From Aestuariibius insulae (lineage in GTDB: Bacteria; Pseudomonadota; Alphaproteobacteria; Rhodobacterales; Rhodobacteraceae): a stretch of DNA of 64,000 nt. This document shows, piece after piece, positions 7,903-16,687 of the stretch. The notes beneath the pieces are model-generated. The model had not been told where the DNA came from and did not search any database. It saw only the letters and a program-made list of their open reading frames with translations. Location: positions 310,001 through 374,000 of the forward strand of contig NZ_JBFONW020000004.1 in assembly GCF_040783535.2 (NCBI RefSeq), given 5' to 3'. The stretch's first letter is position 1. Every line of letters begins with the position of its first letter. The position numbers and the translations under genes are program-made.

Positions 7903-8660
7903 GCGACCTGGCCTCCGGCGATTTGGATGGTCTGGCCGTTGACCGACCGAGCGGCCTCGGAGCAGAGCCAGAGCGTTGCCGCCGAGATCTCGTCGGCTTG
8001 AAGAAGGACGCGGTGGCGGTTGCCTTTGGCCATGTACTGCGTCGCCTCGTCTTCGGAGATGTTCTGTCGCTTGGCGATGGCCGTGGCTTGACTGGTGACG
8101 ATATCGGTTTCGACATAGCCCGGGCAGACGGCGTTGAAGGTGATCTGGCTGCCCATGTATTCTTCGGAGAGGCCCCTGATCAGGCCGATCATGCCGTGTT
8201 TGGAGACGGTGTAGGGGATCGCGCCTTTGAGGCCGCGCACCCCGGCGATCGAGCTGATGGCGATCATCCGGCCCCAGCTGTCCCGGTCGAGCGTGGCCAT
8301 GGCGGCCTGCAGGGTGAGGAAGGCGCCGTCGAGGTTCGTGGTCAGAACGCGGCGCCAATCCTCGAGCGCAACGCCCGCGAAAGGGCCGCCTTCTGCGATG
8401 CCCGCATTGGCGATGCAGATCGCAACGGGCCCGTGATCGGAGGCGGCCTGCGCGATGCCGTCCCGGACGCTGCCTTCGTCGGAGACGTCCATGGTGAGGG
8501 GATGGATGCGCTCGTGCCGCTCTGCGATCTTTTTGAGGAGGCTGGTGCGGCGGCCCGTGATCGTGACCGTGGCGCCTGCCGCCGCGAGGTCCTTGGCGAT
8601 TTCGTATCCGATGCCGCTGCCGCCGCCGGTGACGAGGGCGTGGCGTCCTTGATGTTCCAT
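7899..8660 (-). CDS. SDR family oxidoreductase (3-hydroxybutyrate dehydrogenase-like)
   Basis: 253 residues from ATG 8660, with AGGGAGG properly spaced upstream. It is a classical short-chain dehydrogenase: cofactor motif TGGGSGIG near residue 12, NAG motif in ANAGIAEGG, catalytic Ser in ISSIAG and YTVSK (Tyr-x3-Lys). The C-terminal QTIQIAGG is typical. The sequence resembles 3-hydroxybutyrate dehydrogenases, but the fixed coupling to kynU may point to another substrate. It is the first gene of its operon and is divergent from pntA. Confidence 0.82.
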   Translation of the reverse strand: MEHQGRHALVTGGGSGIGYEIAKDLAAAGATVTITGRRTSLLKKIAERHERIHPLTMDVSDEGSVRDGIAQAASDHGPVAICIANAGIAEGGPFAGVALEDWRRVLTTNLDGAFLTLQAAMATLDRDSWGRMIAISSIAGVRGLKGAIPYTVSKHGMIGLIRGLSEEYMGSQITFNAVCPGYVETDIVTSQATAIAKRQNISEDEATQYMAKGNRHRVLLQADEISAATLWLCSEAARSVNGQTIQIAGGQVA

Positions 8661-8779
8661 GAAACCTCCCTTTGGACCTGACGCCAGAGTGGCGGTGCGG
8701 CGGCGGGGAGGCAAGGGCGACCGGGTCGGTGACGGCGCGGCATGCAATCGTATTCCATTTGCAAAGCGGGGTGGCCGTC

Positions 8780-8808
8780 TTGTGAAAGAAAATTACCTTG
8801 GCTAAGCA
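8780..8808 (+). promoter_or_regulatory. Candidate promoter for pntAB
   Basis: TTGTGA at 8780-8785 and TAAGCA at 8803-8808 are separated by 17 bases, in the 192-bp gap between divergent SDR and pntA genes and 44 bases before the pntA start. The -35-like box is close to consensus and the -10-like box is weak, as is common in this group. It was recognised by eye only. Confidence 0.35.
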
Positions 8809-8852
8809 AGGCGAGGTCCGGTTCGGACGCCAAGACGGAAGGAGGCCCCCCT

Positions 8853-10424
8853 TTGAAGATCGGCACACCCAAGGAAATCGCAGACGGTGAAGCGCGGGTC
8901 GCGATGACGCCTGCAAGCGCCACGGAATTGCAGAAGCTGGGGCATGACTGCCTGATCGAGGCGGGCGCGGGACGCGCGGCTGGCTTTGAGGATGCGGCCT
9001 ATGAGGCGGCCGGTGTGACGGTCCTGAAAAGCGCGGCGAAGGTCTGGAGCGAGGCGGATGTGATCGCCAAGGTCCGCCCGCCGACCGAGACCGAGGCCAA
9101 GCGGCTGAAAGAGGGCAAGACGCTGGTGTCGTTCTTTTATCCGGGATCGAACGAGGCGCAGATGAAGACCGTTTCCAAGACCGGCGCGACGGTCGTGGCG
9201 ATGGATATGGTGCCGCGCATCAGCCGAGCGCAGAAGATGGATGCGCTAAGCTCGATGGCCAATATCGCGGGCTATCGCGCGGTGATCGAGGCGGGCACCA
9301 ATTTCGGGCGGTTCTTCACCGGGCAGGTGACGGCGGCGGGCAAGGTGCCGCCGGCCAAGGTGCTGGTCGTGGGCGCAGGCGTGGCAGGATTGGCCGCGAT
9401 CGGGACGGCGACGTCGCTGGGGGCGATTGTCTACGCGTTCGATGTGCGGCCCGAAGTGTCCGAACAGATCGAGTCGATGGGGGCGGAGTTCGTCTTCCTC
9501 GATTTCGAGGATAGCCAGGATTCAAGCGCCTCGGGCGGCTATGCCGCGCCGTCCTCGCCCGAGTTTCAGGAAAAGCAGCTTGCCAAGTTTCGCGAGATGG
9601 CACCCGATATCGATATCGTCATTACGACGGCCCTGATCCCGAACCGGGATGCGCCGGTTCTGTGGACCAAGGACATGGTCGAGGCGATGAAGCCGGGATC
9701 GGTGATCATCGATCTGGCCGCCGAGCGGGGCGGAAATTGCGAGCTGACGGTCAAGGACGAGAAGATTGTCTCGGATAACGGCGTGACGATCGTCGGCTAC
9801 ACGGATCTCCCGAGCCGGATGGCCGCGCAATCCTCGACGCTGTATGCCACGAATATCCGCCATCTGATGACCGATCTGACGCCTGAAAAGGACGGCGTCA
9901 TCGATCACGACATGGAAGACGACGTGATCCGGGGCGCGACCGTGACCCATGGCGGAGAGGTGACTTATCCCCCGCCGAAGCCGAAGGTGGCGGCGATTGC
10001 GGCGGCTCCGAAGAAGGAAAAGCCCAAGGAGCTGACGGCCGAGGAGAAGCGCGCGCAGGAGACGCTGGCCTTCCAGCAGCAGACGAAGTTTCAGGTGGGC
10101 CTTCTGGCTGTGGGCGGTGTGCTGCTTTTGCTGGCGGGGCTATATACGCCGGCGAGCTTTATGCAGCATTTCATCGTCTTCACACTGGCCTGTTTCGTCG
10201 GCTTTCAGGTGATCTGGGGCGTGGCGCACAGCCTGCACACGCCGCTGATGGCGGTGACCAACGCCATCTCGTCGATCATCATTCTGGGGGCGCTTTTGCA
10301 GATCGGATCGGGGTCGGTCCTCGTGATGCTGCTGGCGGGCCTCGCGGTCTTTATGGCCGGGATCAATATATTCGGCGGTTTTCTCGTGACACGGCGCATG
10401 CTCGCCATGTTCCAGAAATCGTAA
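8853..10424 (+). CDS. pntA: NAD(P) transhydrogenase subunit alpha
   Basis: 523 residues from a TTG codon at 8853; AAGGAGG lies about 6 bases ahead, and the product then starts at the conserved (M)KIGTPKEIADGEARVA. It is the membrane proton-pumping transhydrogenase, which makes NADPH from NADH using the proton gradient. An alanine-dehydrogenase-like NAD(H)-binding domain with VVGAGVAGLAAIG is followed by a Lys/Glu/Pro-rich linker (about residues 370-410) and about four membrane segments, so both alpha parts are fused in one chain. pntB follows after 13 bp. Confidence 0.95.
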   Translation: MKIGTPKEIADGEARVAMTPASATELQKLGHDCLIEAGAGRAAGFEDAAYEAAGVTVLKSAAKVWSEADVIAKVRPPTETEAKRLKEGKTLVSFFYPGSNEAQMKTVSKTGATVVAMDMVPRISRAQKMDALSSMANIAGYRAVIEAGTNFGRFFTGQVTAAGKVPPAKVLVVGAGVAGLAAIGTATSLGAIVYAFDVRPEVSEQIESMGAEFVFLDFEDSQDSSASGGYAAPSSPEFQEKQLAKFREMAPDIDIVITTALIPNRDAPVLWTKDMVEAMKPGSVIIDLAAERGGNCELTVKDEKIVSDNGVTIVGYTDLPSRMAAQSSTLYATNIRHLMTDLTPEKDGVIDHDMEDDVIRGATVTHGGEVTYPPPKPKVAAIAAAPKKEKPKELTAEEKRAQETLAFQQQTKFQVGLLAVGGVLLLLAGLYTPASFMQHFIVFTLACFVGFQVIWGVAHSLHTPLMAVTNAISSIIILGALLQIGSGSVLVMLLAGLAVFMAGINIFGGFLVTRRMLAMFQKS

Positions 10425-10437
10425 GGGGACGCGCATC

Positions 10438-11949
10438 ATGGAACTTGGATTCACCAATGCGGCCTATGTGGTCGCGGGCGTTCTCTTCATCCTGTCGCTG
10501 GGCGGGCTGTCCAGCCAGGAAAGCGCCAAGCGCGCGATCTGGTACGGGATCGTGGGGATGGCCATCGCCGTTCTGGCGACGCTGATCGGGCCGGGATCGG
10601 GGCTGTGGGTGGCCTCGCTCGTGCTGATCGCTCTGGGCGGAGCGATTGGCTATCAGCTGGCGACGCGCGTGCAGATGACGCAGATGCCGGAGTTGGTGGC
10701 GGCGATGCATTCGCTGGTCGGTCTGGCGGCTGTCTTCGTGGGGCTGAACGCTCATATCGAGATCGGCCGCGTCGCGGCAGCCTTTGCAGAGGCCGGGCAG
10801 ATCTTCCCCCGGCCCTATGACGTCGCCGTCACGCCCGAGGCGCTGGCCGTGGCCGAGCAGTTCCGCGGATTTGGCGCGGTGGTCGCCAAGAAGATCCCAG
10901 TGGAGATCACGATCCTACAGATCGAGCTTGCCCTGGGCGTCTGGATCGGCGCGATCACGTTTACCGGGTCGATCGTGGCCTATGGCAAACTGTCGGGCAG
11001 CTCGAGCCTTCTGCCGTTCGAGATCGACACTTCGGCCAAGCAGCTTCCGGGCGGGCATGCGCTGAATGCGGGGGCGGCTGCGCTGTCGTTGATTTGCCTC
11101 TTCTGGTTTCTCGGCTCGGGCGGGACGTTCCCGCTTGTCATTCTGACGCTCGCCGCGCTGTTCATCGGGTATCACCTGATCATGGGGATCGGCGGGGCGG
11201 ATATGCCGGTCGTCGTTTCGATGCTGAACAGCTATTCGGGCTGGGCGGCCGCGGCGATCGGGTTCTCCCTGGGCAATGATCTTCTGATTACGGTAGGCGC
11301 CTTGGTGGGCTCGTCCGGTGCGATCCTGAGCTACATCATGTGCAAGGCGATGAACCGCTCTTTCGTGTCGGTGATCCTGGGCGGCTTTGGCGGCGCGTCT
11401 GGGGAGCAGATGGCCGTCGAGGGCGAGCAGGTCGCCATCGAGGCGGACGGTGTGGCCTCGGCTCTGAACGAGGCGGACAGCGTCGTGATCGTGCCGGGCT
11501 ACGGCATGGCGGTGGCACAGGCGCAGCAGGCGGTCAGCGAGCTGACGCGCAAGCTGCGTGCGGCGGGCAAAGAGGTGCGGTTTGCCATCCACCCGGTCGC
11601 CGGGCGTTTGCCGGGGCATATGAACGTGCTTCTGGCCGAGGCGAAGGTGCCCTACGACATCGTGCTGGAAATGGACGAGATCAACGACGACTTCCCGTCG
11701 ACGGATGTGGTGATCGTCATCGGCTCGAACGACATCGTGAACCCGGCGGCGCAGGACGATCCGAACTCTCCAATCGCCGGGATGCCGGTTCTGGAAGTGT
11801 GGAAGGCCAAGCAGGTCTTCGTCTCCAAACGAGGGCAGGGCACTGGCTATTCGGGGATCGAGAACCCGCTTTTCTTCAAGGATAACACGCGGATGTTCTA
11901 TGGCGACGCGAAGGCCTCGGTCGATAAGCTGCTGCCGCTGATTGACTAG
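10438..11949 (+). CDS. pntB: NAD(P) transhydrogenase subunit beta
   Basis: 503 residues: eight or more hydrophobic segments in the first two-thirds, then the NADP(H)-binding domain III with IVPGYGMAVAQAQ and FAIHPVAGRLPGHMNVLLAEA. It is roughly 40 residues longer than the E. coli subunit. Much of the difference appears to be an insert around residues 105-150 (AGQIFPRPYDVAVTPEAL region), as in other Rhodobacteraceae. Its stop codon overlaps the convergent RluE-type gene in a shared CTAG. Confidence 0.95.
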   Translation: MELGFTNAAYVVAGVLFILSLGGLSSQESAKRAIWYGIVGMAIAVLATLIGPGSGLWVASLVLIALGGAIGYQLATRVQMTQMPELVAAMHSLVGLAAVFVGLNAHIEIGRVAAAFAEAGQIFPRPYDVAVTPEALAVAEQFRGFGAVVAKKIPVEITILQIELALGVWIGAITFTGSIVAYGKLSGSSSLLPFEIDTSAKQLPGGHALNAGAAALSLICLFWFLGSGGTFPLVILTLAALFIGYHLIMGIGGADMPVVVSMLNSYSGWAAAAIGFSLGNDLLITVGALVGSSGAILSYIMCKAMNRSFVSVILGGFGGASGEQMAVEGEQVAIEADGVASALNEADSVVIVPGYGMAVAQAQQAVSELTRKLRAAGKEVRFAIHPVAGRLPGHMNVLLAEAKVPYDIVLEMDEINDDFPSTDVVIVIGSNDIVNPAAQDDPNSPIAGMPVLEVWKAKQVFVSKRGQGTGYSGIENPLFFKDNTRMFYGDAKASVDKLLPLID

Positions 11950-12479
11950 GTGTCGCGCAACTCTCCGGGGGGCAGGCCATCGAGCGTCCAGTTGCCGATG
12001 CTCCAACGGATCAGCCGCAGCGTCGGATGGCCGATTTGGGCGGTCATGCGGCGGACCTGTCGGTTGCGGCCTTCGGTGAGGGTGAGCCTGATCCAGCTGT
12101 CGGGGATGGATTGGCGCACGCGTATCGGCGGATCGCGGGGCCAAAGATCGGGCGGCTCGATCCGGCTGGCTTTAGCCGGTCTCGTTGGACCGTCTTTGAG
12201 CATGACGCCCTTGGCCAGCGCGGTGATCGCGTCGTCCGAGGGGAGGCCCTCGACCTGGACGAGATAGGTTTTGGGCGCCTTGAACTTCGGCGAGGAGATG
12301 CGCGCCTGAAGGCGGCCGTCATCGGTGAGGACAAGCAGCCCCTCGCTGTCGCGGTCGAGGCGGCCTGCGGGATAGACGCCCGGCACGTCGATATAGTCAG
12401 CGAGCGTTGCCCGGTTGCCGCCATCGGTGAACTGCGACAACACGTTCATCGGTTTGTTGAAAAGGATCGTGCGGGCCAT
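11946..12479 (-). CDS. rRNA large-subunit pseudouridine synthase, RluE-like (RsuA family)
   Basis: 177 residues. It has the RsuA-family catalytic motif GRLDRDSEGLL with catalytic Asp42, and the C-terminal EGRNRQVRRM block. It lacks a separate S4 RNA-binding domain at the N-terminus, as RluE does. The expected role is isomerising a uridine in 23S rRNA; the exact position is inferred from family only. It is convergent with pntB and shares CTAG at the stop. Confidence 0.88.
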   Translation of the reverse strand: MARTILFNKPMNVLSQFTDGGNRATLADYIDVPGVYPAGRLDRDSEGLLVLTDDGRLQARISSPKFKAPKTYLVQVEGLPSDDAITALAKGVMLKDGPTRPAKASRIEPPDLWPRDPPIRVRQSIPDSWIRLTLTEGRNRQVRRMTAQIGHPTLRLIRWSIGNWTLDGLPPGELRDT

Positions 12480-12553
12480 GGGGGAAGCTGTGCTAGAACG
12501 GCGGGTGAAGTAAAGCGGCTGTTCACGCCCCTCAGTCAGACTAGGTAACGCCC

Positions 12554-13849
12554 ATGCCGAGAGACGCCCATACCAGTCCGGTCGCGGATCACGATCTTCG
12601 CTACAAGTTGGCGAACGAGTTGCATGCCCGCCCCTTTCCGACGCTGGATGCGCCCTGTCATGCGGCCTATCTGGCGATCAAGCGGCCCGAGGATGCGGCC
12701 TCGCGGGACAAGGGCGAGGATCGGGCGCATCTGATCGCGCTGCTGGACCGGCATGGCGCGCCGCATCCCTCGCCGGGGGCAACCCACTGGTTCGGGCAGT
12801 TGGGGCGGCATCAGCTTAAGTGGGAAGCGCATACGGAATTCGTGACCTATACGCTGTTCGGGGACGGTCTGGCGGAGCGTCCTTTCGACGGGACGACATT
12901 CGCGGCGTTTCCCGATGACTGGCTTGCGGCCTCTCCGGGGGTTCGCATGACCTCGGCCCTGGTACGGGTCGAGACCTGGCCGGGGGAGGAGGCGATCGCG
13001 GAGCGGATGGCCGAATGGTTCGTCCCCGAGAGCCTTGCCGCAAGCCGGGTTCTGGACGACAGCGCGACGATTGCGGGCGATTTCCGCATCGACGAGAAGG
13101 GGCATATGCGCTTTGCCGTCTTTGTGCAGGACGAATGCGGATCACGCCGGATCGGGCGGATCGTGCAGCGGCTTTGCGAGATCGAGACCTACAAGACGAT
13201 GTCGATGCTCGGCTTTGCGCGGGTGCGCGATATGGGTTCGGATCTGACGCGCGTGGACGAGGCGCTGACCGATCTGGTCGGAGAGATGACCGGCGATGTG
13301 GCCAAGCCGGATGCGACGCTGAAATCGCTGCTGGCCGTCTCGTCCGAGCTTGAGGCGATGGGTGCGCGCAGCTCGTACCGGTTCGGGGCGACGGCGGCCT
13401 ATGAGGCCATCGTGAACCAGCGGATCGAGGTGTTGCGCGAGGAGCGTTTCGGCGGGCGGCAGACCTTTGCAGAGTTCATGATGCGCCGCTACGATCCGGC
13501 GATGCGGACGGTGAAGGCCGCGCAGGGGCGGCTGGCGGCGATGTCGGAGCGGGCCTCTCGCGCGTCGTCGCTGCTGCGAACGCGGGTCGATGTGGAGCGG
13601 TCGGCGCAGAACCAGTCGCTGCTCGAGAGCATGGACAAGCGGGCGGATCTGCAGTTGCGACTGCAAAAGACGGTCGAGGGGCTGTCGGTCGTGGCGATCA
13701 GCTATTACGCGGTCAATCTGGCGCTATATGTGCTTGAGCCGCTGGCGCAGGGCGTGGGTCTGGGCAAGCTTGCTTTGACCGCCATCGTCACGCCGATTGT
13801 CATTCTGGGCGTCTGGTGGATGGTGCGGCGGATCCGCAAGCGCATCTGA
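12554..13849 (+). CDS. DUF3422 family membrane-anchored protein
   Basis: 431 residues matching the DUF3422 family: N-terminal YKLANELHARPFP, HLIALLDRHG and the WFGQLG...KWEAHTEFVTYT stretch. Residues about 300-370 are likely coiled coil (TVKAAQGRLAAMSERASRASSLLR, split by a short gap). Two hydrophobic segments near the C-terminus (about 375-425) end in a basic tail RRIRKRI, so it is anchored in the inner membrane. Function is unknown. It stands alone, with a weak ribosome-binding site. Confidence 0.85.
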   Translation: MPRDAHTSPVADHDLRYKLANELHARPFPTLDAPCHAAYLAIKRPEDAASRDKGEDRAHLIALLDRHGAPHPSPGATHWFGQLGRHQLKWEAHTEFVTYTLFGDGLAERPFDGTTFAAFPDDWLAASPGVRMTSALVRVETWPGEEAIAERMAEWFVPESLAASRVLDDSATIAGDFRIDEKGHMRFAVFVQDECGSRRIGRIVQRLCEIETYKTMSMLGFARVRDMGSDLTRVDEALTDLVGEMTGDVAKPDATLKSLLAVSSELEAMGARSSYRFGATAAYEAIVNQRIEVLREERFGGRQTFAEFMMRRYDPAMRTVKAAQGRLAAMSERASRASSLLRTRVDVERSAQNQSLLESMDKRADLQLRLQKTVEGLSVVAISYYAVNLALYVLEPLAQGVGLGKLALTAIVTPIVILGVWWMVRRIRKRI

Positions 13850-13910
13850 GCGCTCTTGCGCGGGCTGATGGATTTGCGGCACCCTGACCGTGATTGAAGG
13901 GAGAACAGCC

Positions 13911-14813
13911 ATGACCCTTGAGGCCAAGATTGCGTCCCGGATCGATCTGAGCGCGGTGCCGGAGGTGGTGCCGTTCTTCGATGCGGCGACCAACACGATC
14001 AGCTATGTCGTGGTCGATACCGCAACGCGGCACTGCGCGGTGATCGATAGCGTGATGGACATCGATTATGCGGCCGGGCGGATCACCAGCGATCATGCGG
14101 ACCGGATCATCGCCCATATCGCGGCGCAGGATCTGACGCTGGACTGGATTATCGAAACGCATGTCCATGCCGATCACCTGTCGGCGGCGCCTTATCTGCA
14201 GGATCGGATCGGCGGGAAGATCGGGATCGGGGCGCAAATCCTCGAGGTGCAGGATGTCTTTGGCAAGATCTTCAACGAGGGAACCGAATTTCAGCGGGAC
14301 GGATCGCAATTCGACCACCTGTTCGAGGAGGGCGACAGCTACCGGATCGGTGATCTGGAGGCTTTCGCTATGGCGACGCCGGGGCATACGCCTGCTTGCA
14401 TGACGCATGTGATCGGGAACGCGGCTTTTGTGGGCGATACGCTTTTCATGCCCGATAGCGGCTCGGCGCGGGCGGATTTTCCGGGCGGGGATGCGGGGCA
14501 GCTTTACGACAGTATCCAGCGCGTCCTAAGCCTGCCGGAGGAGATGCGGCTTTTCATGTGCCACGATTACGGTGCGGGCGGCGGGCGCGAGATCGCGTGG
14601 GAGACGACGGTCGCCGAGGAGCGGGCGTCGAACATCCATGTCGGCAAGGGGCAGAGCCGGGACGAGTTCATCGAGATCCGCGAGGCGCGGGATGCGACGC
14701 TGCCGGTGCCCAAGCTGATCCTGCCATCCTTGCAGGTGAACATGCGGGCCGGGCATGTGCCGCGCGACGAGAAGGGCCGCCCGGTGTTGAAGGTTCCGGT
14801 GAACGGGCTTTAG
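13911..14813 (+). CDS. MBL-fold metallohydrolase, persulfide dioxygenase/Blh-like
   Basis: 300 residues from ATG 13911, chosen for GGGAG seven bases upstream over the in-frame GTG at 13890. The metal motif THVHADH gives His84, His86, Asp88 and His89; GHTPACMTHV and GDTLFMPDSGSARADF supply later ligands. These features match ETHE1/Blh persulfide dioxygenase-like proteins, which act in sulfide or persulfide oxidation. No rhodanese or sulfide:quinone reductase gene is beside it. The stop overlaps the convergent plsC by 4 bp. Confidence 0.85.
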   Translation: MTLEAKIASRIDLSAVPEVVPFFDAATNTISYVVVDTATRHCAVIDSVMDIDYAAGRITSDHADRIIAHIAAQDLTLDWIIETHVHADHLSAAPYLQDRIGGKIGIGAQILEVQDVFGKIFNEGTEFQRDGSQFDHLFEEGDSYRIGDLEAFAMATPGHTPACMTHVIGNAAFVGDTLFMPDSGSARADFPGGDAGQLYDSIQRVLSLPEEMRLFMCHDYGAGGGREIAWETTVAEERASNIHVGKGQSRDEFIEIREARDATLPVPKLILPSLQVNMRAGHVPRDEKGRPVLKVPVNGL

Positions 14814-15577
14814 GCGGGCTGCGGCAGAGGCGGCAGTTCGACGCCGTCCGGCAGGGTTCCGGCGGCGCGCTGCTCTTCAAGAAGCGCTCTGGATCGGCCT
14901 TCGATGGCGTCCTGAAGGCGGGTCATGAACGTCTCTTTATCGAGGCCGGGCGGGATCGGTTCGAGAAATTCGAGCGTGGCGGGGCCCGGGACGGTGAACG
15001 TGTCGTGCTGCGGCCAGCGCACACCAAGGTCGGTCGCGGCGGGCACGACGGGGCAGCCATAGGCCTCGTACATGTGATAGACGCCTTTGCGAAAGCGCTC
15101 GGTCTCGCCGACGGGGACGAGACGTCCTTCGGGGTAGATCAGAAGATGGCGGCCTTCGGTGCGGGCGGTGTCGAGGCCGTTGCCGGTGACGCTGTCGCGG
15201 GCGGCATCTCCGCCGCAGGAATCGATGACGATGGCGTCGATCTTGCGCAGGATGGGACCGACGAGCGGGTAGTTCAGAATGCGGTTGTTCGTCACGAAGC
15301 CCAGATCCGGGATCTGCGAGAAGGAGGCGAAGCCGTCGCCCCAGCTTTGATGCTTCGGGGCCAGGATGAAGGGGCCATCCGGCAGGTTCTCGTGGCCCTT
15401 GAAGGTCAGATCGATGCCGCCGAGATGGCGCATCACCCCGACCATCGTCCGGGCATAAAGGCGCAGCCATTTCATCAGAGGTTTGCGGCTTGGCAAGATC
15501 AGGAGCGGCGCCGCGAGCAGCGTGAAGAGGATCGACGTGATCCAGTACCCGATGGGAAAGAGATAAGGTGCAAACAT
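14810..15577 (-). CDS. plsC: 1-acyl-sn-glycerol-3-phosphate acyltransferase
   Basis: 255 residues from ATG 15577, with GGAGG upstream. It adds the second acyl chain in phospholipid synthesis at the inner membrane. An N-terminal hydrophobic segment (about residues 8-28) precedes the H-x4-D catalytic motif HQSWGD (His76, Asp81); YPEGR is the substrate-binding block. An inverted repeat TGAACA-T-TGTTCA lies 32-44 bases before the start, suggesting regulation. Its stop overlaps the MBL gene. Confidence 0.9.
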   Translation of the reverse strand: MFAPYLFPIGYWITSILFTLLAAPLLILPSRKPLMKWLRLYARTMVGVMRHLGGIDLTFKGHENLPDGPFILAPKHQSWGDGFASFSQIPDLGFVTNNRILNYPLVGPILRKIDAIVIDSCGGDAARDSVTGNGLDTARTEGRHLLIYPEGRLVPVGETERFRKGVYHMYEAYGCPVVPAATDLGVRWPQHDTFTVPGPATLEFLEPIPPGLDKETFMTRLQDAIEGRSRALLEEQRAAGTLPDGVELPPLPQPA

Positions 15578-15608
15578 GGTCGTCCTCCGTCGTCTTGCCC
15601 GATATTTG

Positions 15609-15621
15609 TGAACATTGTTCA
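15609..15621 (-). promoter_or_regulatory. Palindromic candidate operator upstream of plsC
   Basis: TGAACA, one base, TGTTCA: a perfect inverted repeat located 32-44 bases before the plsC ATG. The same half-sites, with two central bases, form the palindrome in front of ivd at 33700-33721, so one regulator or related regulators may see both. A second short palindrome, TGACG-TAG-CGTCA, lies at 15644-15656 in the same gap. Confidence 0.4.
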
Positions 15622-15682
15622 AAATAGCAACAAGCATTAGAAATGACGTAGCGTCACGAGCGGATAGGACCAGCCGTTTGGG

Positions 15683-16687
15683 TCAGAGGCCGCGGATGCG
15701 GGGATCGAGGGCATCCCGCAGGCCGTCTCCGATATAGTTGACCGACAGCACGACGACGGAGATGAGCGCTCCCGGCCAGACGACGCGTTCGGGGTATTGC
15801 TGCATGTATTGCACCCCGTCGTTCAGCAGGCGGCCCCAGGTTGGGAAGTCCGGCGGAAAGCCGAGGCCGAGGAACGAGAGCGCGGATTCGGTGATGATGG
15901 CGGTGGCGATGCCGAGGGTGGCCGAGACCATGATCGGGCTCATGACGTTTGGCAGGACGTGCCGCAGGATCATCCGGGCGGGTCGGGTCCCAATGGAGCG
16001 GGCGGCGAGGACGAATTCACGCTCTTTCAAGGCGAGGACGTCGCCGCGCACGATGCGGGCGGTGGGCATCCAGGAGGTGATGCCGATGCCGCAGACGATG
16101 AGGATGAAGATGCCGCCTTCGGGGCCAAATGCGCTGGAGAGACGCTCGCGGAAGAGCAGGACCATGACCAGCAGAAGCGGCAGGAGCGGCAGGGCGAGGA
16201 AGAGATCTGTGAGCCGCATGAGCGGGCCGTCGATGCGGCGGAAATAGCCCGAGAGGATGCCGATCAGTGTGCCGAGCAGCAACGCGATCGCCATGGCGGT
16301 CAGGCCGACGGCCATGGAGATGCGGCCTCCGAACAGGAGCCGGGCGAGCGTGTCGCGGCCAATATTGTCCGTGCCGAGCGGGTGGACCCATGTGACATTG
16401 ACGGCGGCGGTATCGGGGGAGGTGAAGCAGCTCGCGATCTCTCCCCACGGGAGAGAGAAGCAGGCGAGGATATGGCGCACATTGCGCGAGCGGAAGTCCT
16501 GATAGCCGGGATCGACGGTCCAGATATAGGGCCCGAAGAGGACGGTCGCGACGATGGTCAGGAAGACGCCCGACCCGATGAGTGCCCCTTTATGGGTGCG
16601 GAACTGCGCCCAGACATCGGCCCATTGGCCACGCTCCTTGGCCGCCTTGATGGGCGCGGGGTCGGCTGTCGCTGTTTGATCAGTCAT
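15683..16687 (-). CDS. ABC transporter permease, DppC/OppC type
   Basis: 334 residues from ATG 16687, which overlaps the stop of the upstream permease gene by 8 bp. N-terminal cytoplasmic tail, first membrane helix near residues 35-55, a periplasmic loop containing HPLGTDNIGRDTLARLLFG, and a cluster of helices with the coupling (EAA) loop around LAARSIGTRPARMILRHVLPN. It is the second permease of a family-5 peptide/opine/nickel-type importer, and the last gene of a five-gene operon. The substrate is not known from sequence. Confidence 0.92.
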   Translation of the reverse strand: MTDQTATADPAPIKAAKERGQWADVWAQFRTHKGALIGSGVFLTIVATVLFGPYIWTVDPGYQDFRSRNVRHILACFSLPWGEIASCFTSPDTAAVNVTWVHPLGTDNIGRDTLARLLFGGRISMAVGLTAMAIALLLGTLIGILSGYFRRIDGPLMRLTDLFLALPLLPLLLVMVLLFRERLSSAFGPEGGIFILIVCGIGITSWMPTARIVRGDVLALKEREFVLAARSIGTRPARMILRHVLPNVMSPIMVSATLGIATAIITESALSFLGLGFPPDFPTWGRLLNDGVQYMQQYPERVVWPGALISVVVLSVNYIGDGLRDALDPRIRGL

